Of a stretch of DNA of 64,000 nucleotides, positions 16,345-24,801 are shown in pieces; position 1 is the first letter of the stretch; each line of letters begins with the position of its first letter. Made by a program: the position numbers and the translations under genes. This DNA is from an uncultured Acidobacteriia bacterium (lineage in GTDB: Bacteria; Acidobacteriota; Terriglobia; Bryobacterales; Bryobacteraceae): contig CAIUOG010000131.1 in assembly GCA_903900705.1 (NCBI GenBank), forward strand, positions 62,001 to 126,000, written 5' to 3'. Below the pieces are notes generated by a model. It did not search any database. It was given only the letters and a program-made list of their open reading frames with translations, and was not told the origin of the DNA.

Positions 16345-17428
16345 TCCTCGCGCCGAGGGGCATCACACCCAGAAAAGCAAGCAAGGCCAGGGTGGTAATC
16401 CATGCGGGGCCAGCGATTACCCAGATACAGGCCAGGGGCGACAGCGCAAAGAGGCTCACAAACCGCTGCAGATCCCGTGAGCCGGGCGCTGCGATCAGCA
16501 AAGCCGGGATGGTCATGGCGCAGTCGGAGAGGTAAGTGTGCGGCGCAGTCAGGATTCCCCCGGCCAGTACGGCGGCGAGTCCGTACTCGAAACCGCTGTT
16601 CCGGATTGTGAGCCAGGTGAGCGCGGCTACCAGAATTGTCCCCACGATTTCCCCGGCGGAACTCCAGGGCAGCAGCGAGGCGAGGCCGTGCATGTTTGGC
16701 ATGGATTGCGCCCACGGATTCGTGATTGGATTCCGCAAAAGCGCCAGATAGCGCGCGGGCCAGTTCGCACCTCCCGCCAGAAAAGAGAGTGCGGTCAGGA
16801 TCGCTCCGCCCGTGAGGATTCCGCTCAGAAATCGCCAATTCCGGCGCCGGATAAAGAGTAGCGGCGCGAGAAGGAACAGATGGAACTTGATGGCGCACAG
16901 TGAGATCACCATCCCTCCGGTGAACGGGCGTCCAGCCCGGCGCAGGCGCAGGGCCAGCGCAATGGCGAGCAGCAGGACAGCAACATCCTGTCCATCCGCC
17001 ACGCTGTAGTAGAGCGGGAGTGACCAGCAACAGACTACCGCGGCGTGCTTCCGGTTTTCCGGCCAGATCAGGCAAAATGCGAGGGTCAATCCGATGAGCA
17101 GGAAGACCCAAAGGTACGCCGCCTGCAGAAACGGCAATTGGCCGAGGGGCCACATCAGCAAAGCGTCAAATGGCGGGCGAAGGAACAGGCGGTTCGGATT
17201 CTCCCAGCCGGCGGCCTCCCGTTGTACCCGGAAGTTCGCGGCAAGGTCGTACATCTTTCCCGTGAAGGCCAGATGCGTTCCCGAATAGATGGCCATGAAG
17301 TCGGTGGTGCCGTTGATCGTGATCTGGATGGACGGGCCGAGCAGGAAGGCGTTGACAGCCAGCCCCAGCAGGCTCAGCAGGGCGATACCCTTCCAGCTCC
17401 TCAGAAAAATACCTGGTCCGGTCGACAT
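16304..17428 (-). CDS. GT87-like polytopic membrane glycosyltransferase
   Basis: A 374-residue integral membrane protein with about eight to ten hydrophobic segments. The first periplasmic loop has NGTTDFMAIYSGTHLAFTGKMYDL, with the acidic residue typical of GT-C enzymes, then ENPNRLFLRPPFDALLMWPLG and SVADGQDVAVLLLAIALALRLR, which are hallmarks of GT87/DUF2029 polyprenol-phosphate-mannose-dependent transferases. Acceptor unknown. The ATG at 17428 gives a normal N-terminus; the frame is open further upstream. Divergent from the cytochrome gene. Confidence 0.8.
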   Translation of the reverse strand: MSTGPGIFLRSWKGIALLSLLGLAVNAFLLGPSIQITINGTTDFMAIYSGTHLAFTGKMYDLAANFRVQREAAGWENPNRLFLRPPFDALLMWPLGQLPFLQAAYLWVFLLIGLTLAFCLIWPENRKHAAVVCCWSLPLYYSVADGQDVAVLLLAIALALRLRRAGRPFTGGMVISLCAIKFHLFLLAPLLFIRRRNWRFLSGILTGGAILTALSFLAGGANWPARYLALLRNPITNPWAQSMPNMHGLASLLPWSSAGEIVGTILVAALTWLTIRNSGFEYGLAAVLAGGILTAPHTYLSDCAMTIPALLIAAPGSRDLQRFVSLFALSPLACIWVIAGPAWITTLALLAFLGVMPLGARTTLFSAVPRRLRS

Positions 17429-17495
17429 GCGGGAATTGGCTATTAAAGCACATTCGGGACCCTGTGCGATAACCTCAAATACAAGTACTCCAACT

Positions 17496-18296
17496 ATGTC
17501 TTTTCCAAAGTTACTCAGCGGTCTGCTGGTCGTGACAGCCGCCACCTCTCTGCAGGCGCAGGCTCCGGCCGGCGGGCGGGGAACGCCCCAGCGAAGTCCC
17601 TTTCTGATCAGCCGTCCAGTGCCGGAAGCCGCCGCCGTGGAGCGCGGTAAAGCGGCTTTCGGTCCGGCCTGCGGTTTCTGCCATGGCACCAATGCCACCG
17701 GCGGTGAAGGCCCGGATCTGCTGCGGTCCGCCGTCGCGCTGCGCGATGAGGGCGGTGACGAGATTGGCCCCGTGATCCGCAGCGGACGCCCCGGCATGCC
17801 CGCGTTCCCGCAAATGTCGGACGCGCAGATCAAAGACATCGCCGCGTTCATCCGGACCCGGCAGCAGGATGCCATTGATCGCGGTTCCTACGCGCTGAAG
17901 AACGTGAACACCGGTGATGTGAAACGCGGCGAGAGTTATTTTGCCGCGCACTGCGCCAGTTGCCACGCCGGCGCGGCGTCTCTGAAAGGAGTTGGTGCGA
18001 AATACGAAGCCAGCGTACTGATGGGCAAGATCGTTTATCCGGGCGGCCGCGGCCCGGGCGCGCGCTCCACCGTGACGGTGACGGCGGCCGGCAGGACGGT
18101 TACGGGAACCCTGGAATACCAGGATGACTTCGAAGTCGGTCTGCGCGATTCCTACGGGGAATACCACGGTTTCAACCGGGGTCCAGGCGTCACTGTGGAT
18201 GTAAAAGAGCCTCTGCAGGGACACGTGAAACTGATGAGGGCATTCAATGACAAAGACCTGCATGACGTACTCGCCTACGTGGAGACCCTGAAATGA
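17496..18296 (+). CDS. dihaem c-type cytochrome (copy 1)
   Basis: A 266-residue periplasmic cytochrome with a signal peptide. Haem motif 1 is CGFCH with a likely axial Met in RPGMPAFPQ; motif 2 is CASCH. Between haem motif 2 and the last helix (LMRAFNDKDLHDVLAYVETLK) lies a beta-rich insert, TVTVTAAGRTVTGTLEYQDDF through VTVDVKEPL, resembling a small barrel. It probably accepts electrons from the PQQ dehydrogenase encoded next, whose ATG overlaps this stop (ATGA, 18293-18296). A paralogous pair lies at 21369-23839 in reverse orientation. Confidence 0.92.
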   Translation: MSFPKLLSGLLVVTAATSLQAQAPAGGRGTPQRSPFLISRPVPEAAAVERGKAAFGPACGFCHGTNATGGEGPDLLRSAVALRDEGGDEIGPVIRSGRPGMPAFPQMSDAQIKDIAAFIRTRQQDAIDRGSYALKNVNTGDVKRGESYFAAHCASCHAGAASLKGVGAKYEASVLMGKIVYPGGRGPGARSTVTVTAAGRTVTGTLEYQDDFEVGLRDSYGEYHGFNRGPGVTVDVKEPLQGHVKLMRAFNDKDLHDVLAYVETLK

Positions 18297-19867
18297 AGAA
18301 ATTATTTGCACTGATTCTCACGGCGGGCGCACTGTTCGGGCAGGGCCTGGACCCGGCGAAGCTGAAAGAACAGCCGACTGACACCTGGCCGACATTTAAC
18401 GGCGATTACTCGGGCCGCCGCTACAGCCCTCTGAAGCAGGTGACCGCCGCGAACGTGGGTTCGCTTACGCTCGCCTGGACCTATCGCATCAACATGGGCC
18501 CGAACGGCCCCGGCGGCGTTTCCGTGAAGGCCACGCCCATGGAAGTGAACGGCGTCCTCTATTTCTCGGTGCCGGATCATGCGTGGGCCGTCGACGCCCG
18601 CACCGGCCGTCAGCTTTGGCATTACGAATGGAAGTCGAAGGGCGGCATCCACATCGGCAGTCGCGGCATGGCGATGTATCGCGACTGGCTCTATTTTGAA
18701 ACGCCGGACAACTATCTCATCTGCCTCGATTCGAAGACCGGCAAGGAACGCTGGCATGTGGAGATCGGAGACGTTCGTCTGGAATACTTCTCCACGCCCG
18801 CGCCGGTCGTCATCGGCAACCATGTCATCGTGGGTACCGGCGGCGACTCGCTCGACGTGCCGGGCTATCTGGAGGCCCGCGACCCGGAGACCGGCAAAAC
18901 GCAGTGGCACTGGAACACCACGCCGCGCCCCGGCGAAAAGAACGCCGATTCCTGGCCGAACAAAGACGCCATGGAGCATGGCGGTGGCATGACCTGGATG
19001 CCGGGCACCTATGACCCGGAACTGAATCTCTATTACCTCGGCACCGGCAACCCGAACCCTGTGTTCGCCGGGCAGGGCAGAAAAGGCGACAACCTCTACA
19101 CCTGCTCCATCGTGGCGCTGAATCCGGATACCGGGAAAATGGCCTGGTACTTCCAGGCCTCCCCGCACGACACTCATGATTGGGATGCCGTGCAGACTCC
19201 GGTGCTGTTCGATGGCGTCATCGACGGCAAACCCCGCAAGCTGGTCGCGCAGGCCAGCCGCAACGGATATTTCTTCGTTCTTGATCGCACCAACGGACAG
19301 AAGGTGGTTTCGAAGCCCTACGTTCCCATCAACTGGTCAAAGGGAGAAGACAAACGCGGCCAGCCGATCCCGGATTCGCAGAAAGACCCCAGGACAGATG
19401 GCATTCTGAGCATCCCGGCGGCATCCGGCGGCACGAACTGGGCCGCCCCGTCGTTCAGTCCTCAGACCGGTCTGTTCTATGTCAGTGCGACCGAAAACGT
19501 GAGCCTGCTGTTCATGACGGATGACGAAGCGAAGCCCGAGGGCTTTGCGGGTAAGGAAAACAACCTGTACACGAAGGCTTCCCTGAAAGCCCTCGATTAC
19601 AAGACCGGAGCGGTGAAATGGACCCACGAGTATCCCGGCCAGGGTGGCGGGAATTTCGGCATCCTCACCACCGCCGGTGGCCTGCTCTTTACCGGCGACC
19701 CCTACAGCAACTTCATTGCGTTCAACCCCACCACCGGTGCGATCCTGTGGCATTCGCGCCTCGGCGGGCAGGTGGCAAACGGGCCGATCAGTTATGAGCT
19801 GGATGGCCGGCAGTACGTGGTGGTGGGCGGCGGCGACACGCTGTACGCCTACGCTCTGAATAAGTAA
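18293..19867 (+). CDS. PQQ-dependent dehydrogenase (copy 1)
   Basis: A 524-residue exported quinoprotein with a signal peptide (MKKLFALILTAGALFGQ) and an eight-bladed-type propeller. Landmarks are TDTWPTFNGDYSGRRYSPL, NNLYTCSIVALNPDTGKMAWYFQ, SPHDTHDWDAVQTPVLFDG and the repeated AxDxxTGxxxW blade ends. It is of the methanol/ethanol dehydrogenase type without a fused cytochrome; the haem partner is the upstream cytochrome gene (4-base overlap). Substrate is unknown, probably an alcohol or polyol. Its stop is 3 bases from that of the convergent amidohydrolase. Confidence 0.92.
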   Translation: MKKLFALILTAGALFGQGLDPAKLKEQPTDTWPTFNGDYSGRRYSPLKQVTAANVGSLTLAWTYRINMGPNGPGGVSVKATPMEVNGVLYFSVPDHAWAVDARTGRQLWHYEWKSKGGIHIGSRGMAMYRDWLYFETPDNYLICLDSKTGKERWHVEIGDVRLEYFSTPAPVVIGNHVIVGTGGDSLDVPGYLEARDPETGKTQWHWNTTPRPGEKNADSWPNKDAMEHGGGMTWMPGTYDPELNLYYLGTGNPNPVFAGQGRKGDNLYTCSIVALNPDTGKMAWYFQASPHDTHDWDAVQTPVLFDGVIDGKPRKLVAQASRNGYFFVLDRTNGQKVVSKPYVPINWSKGEDKRGQPIPDSQKDPRTDGILSIPAASGGTNWAAPSFSPQTGLFYVSATENVSLLFMTDDEAKPEGFAGKENNLYTKASLKALDYKTGAVKWTHEYPGQGGGNFGILTTAGGLLFTGDPYSNFIAFNPTTGAILWHSRLGGQVANGPISYELDGRQYVVVGGGDTLYAYALNK

Positions 19868-19870
19868 CCG

Positions 19871-21307
19871 CTACTTCCGGGGAGTCGCCGCACGCGCCTT
19901 TGCGACGATTTCCCGGACCTCCGCCGCCAGCGTCGGCGCATGGTATGGAATGCCATCCTTGATTGTCCATTCCACGCCATGCCCGTTGCCCGGATACAGT
20001 ACCTTGAAATCTTCGAGCGGGTTTCCGTTCACCACAATCAGATCCGCCAGAAACCCGGGACGCACCTGCCCGGTCTGTCCTTCCATTCCCAGAATCTTCG
20101 CGTTATTCCCGGTGGCATGCTGAATCACCTTGATGGGGTGGAAGCCGGCCTCCTGCTGTAGCTCCAGTTCACGCAGCAGCCCGAAGCCATAGATCTGGTA
20201 GATGAAACCCGCGTCGTCACCCGCGCCGATCAGGCCGCCCAGCTTTTCAAAGTCGCGCACGGCCGACATCCAGATGCGGTAGTTTTCTTTCCAGAAGACT
20301 TCGTCGGTCGATGTCCAGTGCAGAAAATATGAGCCGTGGTTTGCCGGGTTCGGCCGGAAGAATTCCTCCAGCGCCGGGTGCAGATAATCGCGGAACCAGG
20401 GCTGCGTCTGCGCGCGCTGCAGGTCACGGCTGGCCTCGTAGATGTCGAGCGTCGGCACCCAGGCGACGTTTGCTTTCACCATCGCGGCCAGCACTTCGTG
20501 GAGCTTTGCCGGGTCGGCCTCCCTCCAGAGATGCCCGGCCCAGCGGAAGCGGTCGCTCTCATCCAGATAGTTGTAGTTGGAAGGGAAGTTTTGCACGCCC
20601 CCCGGGATGGCCGCGTCCGGAATGCCGTACCAGTGCTCGATGCTGCGGGTGCCGAAGCGAATGTCGTCCCAGGCGTTGGTCTCTTCCACCCCCGCATGGT
20701 GCGCCACCGGAAGTCCCAGTTTGTGGGCTTCGTCTTCCATCGCCTCCATCAAGTCCCGGCGGGCGCCCATGAGTTTGATGCCGTCGACGCCCATCTCCTT
20801 GAGCTTGCGGACACGGGCTCGGGCTTCCTCCGCATTGGTGGGTTCCGGCGCGTTGTTGAACATGGGATAGACCAGGAAGCGTGGCGCGGCAATCTCCCCG
20901 GCGGCGCTTTTTCGGCGCAATTCGAGAGTCTGCGTGGTCACGCTGCCCACATCCCGCACGGTGGTGATGCCGCACATCAGCCAGATTTTGAACTCGTATT
21001 CGAGAGGCTGCGGGATGCCGCCGCGCGAATCCTGCGTGTGAACGTGGGCGTCAATCAGACCCGGCAGAACGTACTTGCCCTTCGCGTCAATCTCAGCGTC
21101 CGCCGGCAAATGGCGCGCCGACGAAGCCACGGAGACAATGCGGTTGTTCTCGATCAGGATGTCTTTGGGGCCGGAGGCGGGAGTGCCGTTGCCATCGGCA
21201 ATGATGGCGTTGCGTACGGCGAGCCGGGGATAACGATGGCCACTGACTGGCAGGTTCTGGGCGGGTAGAAGGGTGCAGAGGAGCAGTGCGGCGGCAGGAA
21301 ATCGCAT
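19871..21307 (-). CDS. secreted amidohydrolase family protein
   Basis: A 478-residue metal-dependent hydrolase with a signal peptide (MRFPAAALLLCTLLPAQ). The metal-binding HVHT follows GKYVLPGLIDA, then VAHHAGVEE, SIEHWYG and GAGDDAG supply the later His/Asp ligands; the C-terminus has the typical GFLADLIVVNGNPLEDF. Members include imidazolonepropionase-like and prolidase-like enzymes; the substrate cannot be named. The ATG at 21307 is chosen over an upstream in-frame one because it starts directly at the signal peptide. It sits between two inverted cytochrome-PQQ dehydrogenase pairs, downstream of copy 2 by 61 bases. Confidence 0.88.
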   Translation of the reverse strand: MRFPAAALLLCTLLPAQNLPVSGHRYPRLAVRNAIIADGNGTPASGPKDILIENNRIVSVASSARHLPADAEIDAKGKYVLPGLIDAHVHTQDSRGGIPQPLEYEFKIWLMCGITTVRDVGSVTTQTLELRRKSAAGEIAAPRFLVYPMFNNAPEPTNAEEARARVRKLKEMGVDGIKLMGARRDLMEAMEDEAHKLGLPVAHHAGVEETNAWDDIRFGTRSIEHWYGIPDAAIPGGVQNFPSNYNYLDESDRFRWAGHLWREADPAKLHEVLAAMVKANVAWVPTLDIYEASRDLQRAQTQPWFRDYLHPALEEFFRPNPANHGSYFLHWTSTDEVFWKENYRIWMSAVRDFEKLGGLIGAGDDAGFIYQIYGFGLLRELELQQEAGFHPIKVIQHATGNNAKILGMEGQTGQVRPGFLADLIVVNGNPLEDFKVLYPGNGHGVEWTIKDGIPYHAPTLAAEVREIVAKARAATPRK

Positions 21308-21368
21308 TGGGCACAGGATAGCGCAGGCGGGAATCCGTCCCGCCCACGCCATCCGCGGCGCCCGTGGG

Positions 21369-22952
21369 TTATTTCACCGGATCGTTGACGGTGAACGCAT
21401 ACAGCATGTCCGCCGAACAGATCACAATGTACTGTTTGCCTTCGAGCGTGTAGCTGATCGGACCCGCGGTCAGCGGACCCATCAGCGTGGTGTGCCAGAG
21501 GATCTTGCCAGTCTTCGGCGCAAAAGCGATGAAGTTGCTGCCGTTGGCTGTGAAGAGCAGTTTGCCGTCTGTGGAAAGCATGTGCGACGGTCCGCCGCCC
21601 GAGGGCCACTCGTGTTTCCAGACCGGTTTGCCGGTCTTATAGTCGAGCGCCAGCAGCGCGGCGCCGTCGGATCCGGCCTGGCCGTCCAGACCTGCCCAGC
21701 CTTCCGGATGATCATCGGAATCGGTCAGGTAGAACATGCTGTACGAACGGCTGGTACCCACGAACAGCAGGCCGGTGGCCGGGTCGAAGGTCTGCGCGGG
21801 CCAGTTGGTCGCGCCATTGGAGGAGGGCGAAACCAGCACACCGTCGGCTTTCGGAGTCTTGGCCGGGTCATAGACCGGCTGTCCCTTGGCGTTCAGGCCC
21901 TTCGTCCAGTTGATGGTATCGATGAACGGCTGGGTCACAAGATGTTCGCCGGTCGCGCGGTCGAGCAGGAAATAATACCCGTTGCGGCTGGCCTGCGCCA
22001 GCATTTTGCGCGGTTTGCCGTTGTAGACGCCGTCGATCAGAATGATCGGCACCGAAGCGTCCCAGTCATGCGTGTCGTGCGGGGAAACCTGGTAGTACCA
22101 GACCATCTTCCCGGTGTCCGGATTCAGCGCCACGATGGAGCAGGTGTAGAGGTTGTCGCCCTTGCGGCTCTGATCCGCCATCACGGGGTTCGGGTTACCG
22201 GTTCCGATGTAATAGAGGTTCAGTTCCGGGTCATAGCTGCCGGGGATCCAGGCCTGTCCCGTGCCGTGCGCCGACGCGTACTCGTCGGGCCAGGTTTCAA
22301 TGCCGGGCTCGCCCTTGCGCGGCGTGGTGTACCACTTCCACTGCAGAGCGCCGGTTTCCGGATCGCGCGACTGCACGTAGCCCGGGTTATCCATGTGATC
22401 GCCGCCGAGGCCCAGCACGACGTGGTTGCCAATGATGACGGGGGCGACGGTGGACGTGTAATCGAGCTTCGGGTCCGCGATTTCCACCTTCCAGCGTTCC
22501 TTGCCGGTTTTGGCATCGAGGCTCACCAGGTGGCTGTCCGGCGCTTCGAAGAAGAGCCAGTTGTTATACATGCCCAGGCCGCGGTTGCCGATGGTGCTGC
22601 CCGTATTGGCCGGGTATTGGTAGTGCCAGAGTTCGCGGCCCGTGTGCGCGTCCGCCGCCCAGACGTGATTCGGCGAGGTGAAGTAAAGAATCCCGTTCAC
22701 CAGCAGCGGCGTCGACTTGATCGCGATACCGCTGCCGGAGCCGTACCGGTTGAGCCACGCGAGCGACAGCGTGTGGACGTTCGTGTCATTGATCTGCGTC
22801 AGCGGGCTGTGCCGGCGTCCCGAATAGTCGCCATTGTAGGTCGCCCAGGTATCGGTGACGGGCTGGCCAAGCTTCTTCGGATCCAGCATCTGCCCGAACA
22901 GCAGACCGGGCAAAAGGGTGAGGGTAAGGGCGATCAGATTTTGCCGCTTCAT
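21369..22952 (-). CDS. PQQ-dependent dehydrogenase (copy 2)
   Basis: A 527-residue paralogue of the enzyme at 18293-19867. It has a signal peptide (MKRQNLIALTLTLLPGLLFGQ), TDTWATYNGDYSGRRHSPL, NNLYTCSIVALNPDTGK-like DNLYTCSIVALNPDTGKMVW, SPHDTHDWDASVPIILIDG and a closing ISYTLEGKQYIVICSADMLYA. Its ATG overlaps the stop of its own cytochrome gene by 4 bases (22949-22952), the same arrangement as copy 1. The two copies have diverged at many positions, so this is an old duplication or separate acquisition with likely different substrates. Confidence 0.92.
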   Translation of the reverse strand: MKRQNLIALTLTLLPGLLFGQMLDPKKLGQPVTDTWATYNGDYSGRRHSPLTQINDTNVHTLSLAWLNRYGSGSGIAIKSTPLLVNGILYFTSPNHVWAADAHTGRELWHYQYPANTGSTIGNRGLGMYNNWLFFEAPDSHLVSLDAKTGKERWKVEIADPKLDYTSTVAPVIIGNHVVLGLGGDHMDNPGYVQSRDPETGALQWKWYTTPRKGEPGIETWPDEYASAHGTGQAWIPGSYDPELNLYYIGTGNPNPVMADQSRKGDNLYTCSIVALNPDTGKMVWYYQVSPHDTHDWDASVPIILIDGVYNGKPRKMLAQASRNGYYFLLDRATGEHLVTQPFIDTINWTKGLNAKGQPVYDPAKTPKADGVLVSPSSNGATNWPAQTFDPATGLLFVGTSRSYSMFYLTDSDDHPEGWAGLDGQAGSDGAALLALDYKTGKPVWKHEWPSGGGPSHMLSTDGKLLFTANGSNFIAFAPKTGKILWHTTLMGPLTAGPISYTLEGKQYIVICSADMLYAFTVNDPVK

Positions 22953-23839
22953 TTCAGGGTCTCCAGATAGGCCGTCACGTTGTGGATGTCCGTGTCGGTG
23001 TATTTGCGCAGCATGTCGACGTGAGCGCGCAGGGGATCGTTGACGACAACCTTCGGGCTGTCGCCATTGCGATTGAAGGAATGGTAATCGCCGGCGGCGT
23101 CTTTGAAGGAGACGTTGAAGTCGTCAATCCGGTCAAGCGTGCCGGTGAGAGTCTTGCCATCCGCCAGGGTGACGGTGACGGTCTGGGCACTGCGGGAAGC
23201 CGCCGGCGCGCCACCGCGTCCACGTCCACCACCACCGCCGCGGCCAAAGCCGCGCGGCTGCAGCCACCGCTGCTGCATGTCGTGCGCGTTGTAGCGTGCG
23301 CCGATGCCCTTCAGATCTCCGGTTGCGGAATGGCACTTGTTACAGCCACCCGCCCCGTTGAAATAGGCCTCGCCGGCCTTCGCGTCGCCCGTCAGCGCGT
23401 CCAGGAAGAGGTAGGTGTTGCGGTGATCCGCTGAATAGGTCTGCACATGCAGCCAGGCGACGATGTCGGAAATCTGCGCGTCCGTCAGGTCCGGCTTCGG
23501 CATGCCTTTATCGGGGCGTCCATTCTTAATCACGGGACCGACGAGCAGGCCTTTCTCGTCATCGAGCATCAGCAGCGAACGGACCAGGTCCGGCGCGCGG
23601 TTGGTGCCCTTTGCGGTATTGCCATGGCAACCGCCGCATTTGGCGACAAAAAGCGGGCCGCCGCGTTCCACGGCCTCCGGATCCTGTTTGGAACCTGCTA
23701 TCGCAGCGGGGCTGCCGACGATCGTCGCTTTTGTGCCGGGCGTGGAAGGCAACTGCGCGGCGAGGGGAATAGCTGTGAGGGCCAGCAGCGAAGCGGTCAG
23801 CGATAACGCACGCGCCCTGGGAGTTTTGAGATGAAGCAT
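22949..23839 (-). CDS. dihaem c-type cytochrome (copy 2)
   Basis: Paralogue of the cytochrome at 17496-18296. Haem motifs are CGGCH and CNKCH; the first domain has a likely Met ligand in DKGMPKPDL. The second haem domain again contains a beta-rich insert (TVTVTLADGKTLTGTLDRIDDF through KVVVNDPL), preceded here by a Gly/Arg-rich linker (FGRGGGGGRGRGG) missing from copy 1. The chain ends in a cytochrome-type helix, MLRKYTDTDIHNVTAYLETLK. The ATG at 23839 is preferred; an in-frame GTG lies at 23848. It is predicted to carry electrons from the overlapping PQQ dehydrogenase. Confidence 0.9.
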   Translation of the reverse strand: MLHLKTPRARALSLTASLLALTAIPLAAQLPSTPGTKATIVGSPAAIAGSKQDPEAVERGGPLFVAKCGGCHGNTAKGTNRAPDLVRSLLMLDDEKGLLVGPVIKNGRPDKGMPKPDLTDAQISDIVAWLHVQTYSADHRNTYLFLDALTGDAKAGEAYFNGAGGCNKCHSATGDLKGIGARYNAHDMQQRWLQPRGFGRGGGGGRGRGGAPAASRSAQTVTVTLADGKTLTGTLDRIDDFNVSFKDAAGDYHSFNRNGDSPKVVVNDPLRAHVDMLRKYTDTDIHNVTAYLETLK

Positions 23840-23875
23840 GGGGTACACGAGATTTGATGGCTATGATATCAGCCA

Positions 23876-24787
23876 GTGACTATTGATTCGTTCCCGCGCC
23901 GCATCGCCTGCCTGACCGAAGAAACCGTGGAAACTCTTTATCTGCTGGGCGAGCAGGACCGGATCGTGGGCGTGTCGGGTTACACGGCGCGGCCCCCGGA
24001 GGCGCGCCGGAAGCCGAAGATCTCAGCCTTCACCACCGCGAAGTTTGAGAAGATCCTCGCGGTTCAGCCGGATCTGGTGCTGGCGTTTTCCGATCTGCAG
24101 GCGGAGATCGTGCGGGAACTGATGCGGCGCGGCGTGACCGTGTTCGCGTTCAACCAGCGCAGCGTGGAAGAAATCTTCGACATGATTCTGGTGCTCTCGC
24201 GCATTGTGGGAGTGGAACGGAAGGGCGCGGAACTCGCGGTCCGTCTGCGGGCGGAACTGGATGCCATCCGGGCATCAGCCGCAGGGTTCCCCACGCGGCC
24301 CCGCGTGTTGTTTGAGGAGTGGAAAGACCCGCTGATCAGCGGGATTCGCTGGGTGGAGGAGCTGATCGAAGTCGCCGGCGGCACGCCGGTGTTCCCCGAA
24401 CTGCGCTTCGGGCAGGCGGCGCAGGACCGCGTGGTGGACCCGGCGCTTGTGGTTGAGCGCGCCCCGGAAGTGATCATCGCCTCCTGGTGCGGCATGAAGG
24501 TCAACAAGGCGGCCATCCGGGGCAGGGAAGGCTGGGCGGCAATTCCGGCCGTCCGCAACGGACATATTTACGAGATCAAATCGACGTACATTCTGCAGCC
24601 TGGCCCCGCCGCACTCACGGAGGGCGTTCGACAGTTACACCGGATTCTGTGCCATGTGGCGGGCGTGGCCGTGCCGGAGGACTTGTGGCCCAACGAGAAG
24701 ACCGATGCGGGTCTGCCGCATAAGGCTCCTGAAATCAACAGTCTGCCCGGTGGGGTAGCGGAACGGCTCCCTTTTCTGTCACCATAG
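23876..24787 (+). CDS. cobalamin/iron-type ABC substrate-binding protein homologue (BtuF-like)
   Basis: A 303-residue protein of the periplasmic-binding fold used for vitamin B12 and siderophores: RRIACLTEETVETLYLLGEQDRIVGVSGY, KFEKILAVQPDLVLAFSDLQAEIVREL, VFAFNQRSVEEIFDMILVLSRIVG, and GWAAIPAVRNGHIYEI. No signal peptide or lipobox is visible, so as written it would stay in the cytoplasm. The start is a GTG at 23876. No permease or ATPase genes are adjacent and no cobalamin riboswitch fits in the 36-base divergent gap. It may be a cytosolic corrinoid-binding protein or have a misplaced start. Confidence 0.75.
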   Translation: MTIDSFPRRIACLTEETVETLYLLGEQDRIVGVSGYTARPPEARRKPKISAFTTAKFEKILAVQPDLVLAFSDLQAEIVRELMRRGVTVFAFNQRSVEEIFDMILVLSRIVGVERKGAELAVRLRAELDAIRASAAGFPTRPRVLFEEWKDPLISGIRWVEELIEVAGGTPVFPELRFGQAAQDRVVDPALVVERAPEVIIASWCGMKVNKAAIRGREGWAAIPAVRNGHIYEIKSTYILQPGPAALTEGVRQLHRILCHVAGVAVPEDLWPNEKTDAGLPHKAPEINSLPGGVAERLPFLSP

Positions 24788-24801
24788 ACGATTAACCTAT
24801 A

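Noticed and set aside
21273-22970. 565-codon open frame on the plus strand
   Set aside because: Antisense to the second PQQ dehydrogenase; composition is typical of a high-GC shadow frame.
23840-23875. cobalamin riboswitch before the BtuF-like gene
   Set aside because: The space to the divergent gene is only 36 bases, far too short for the aptamer, and no B12-box-like sequence is present.
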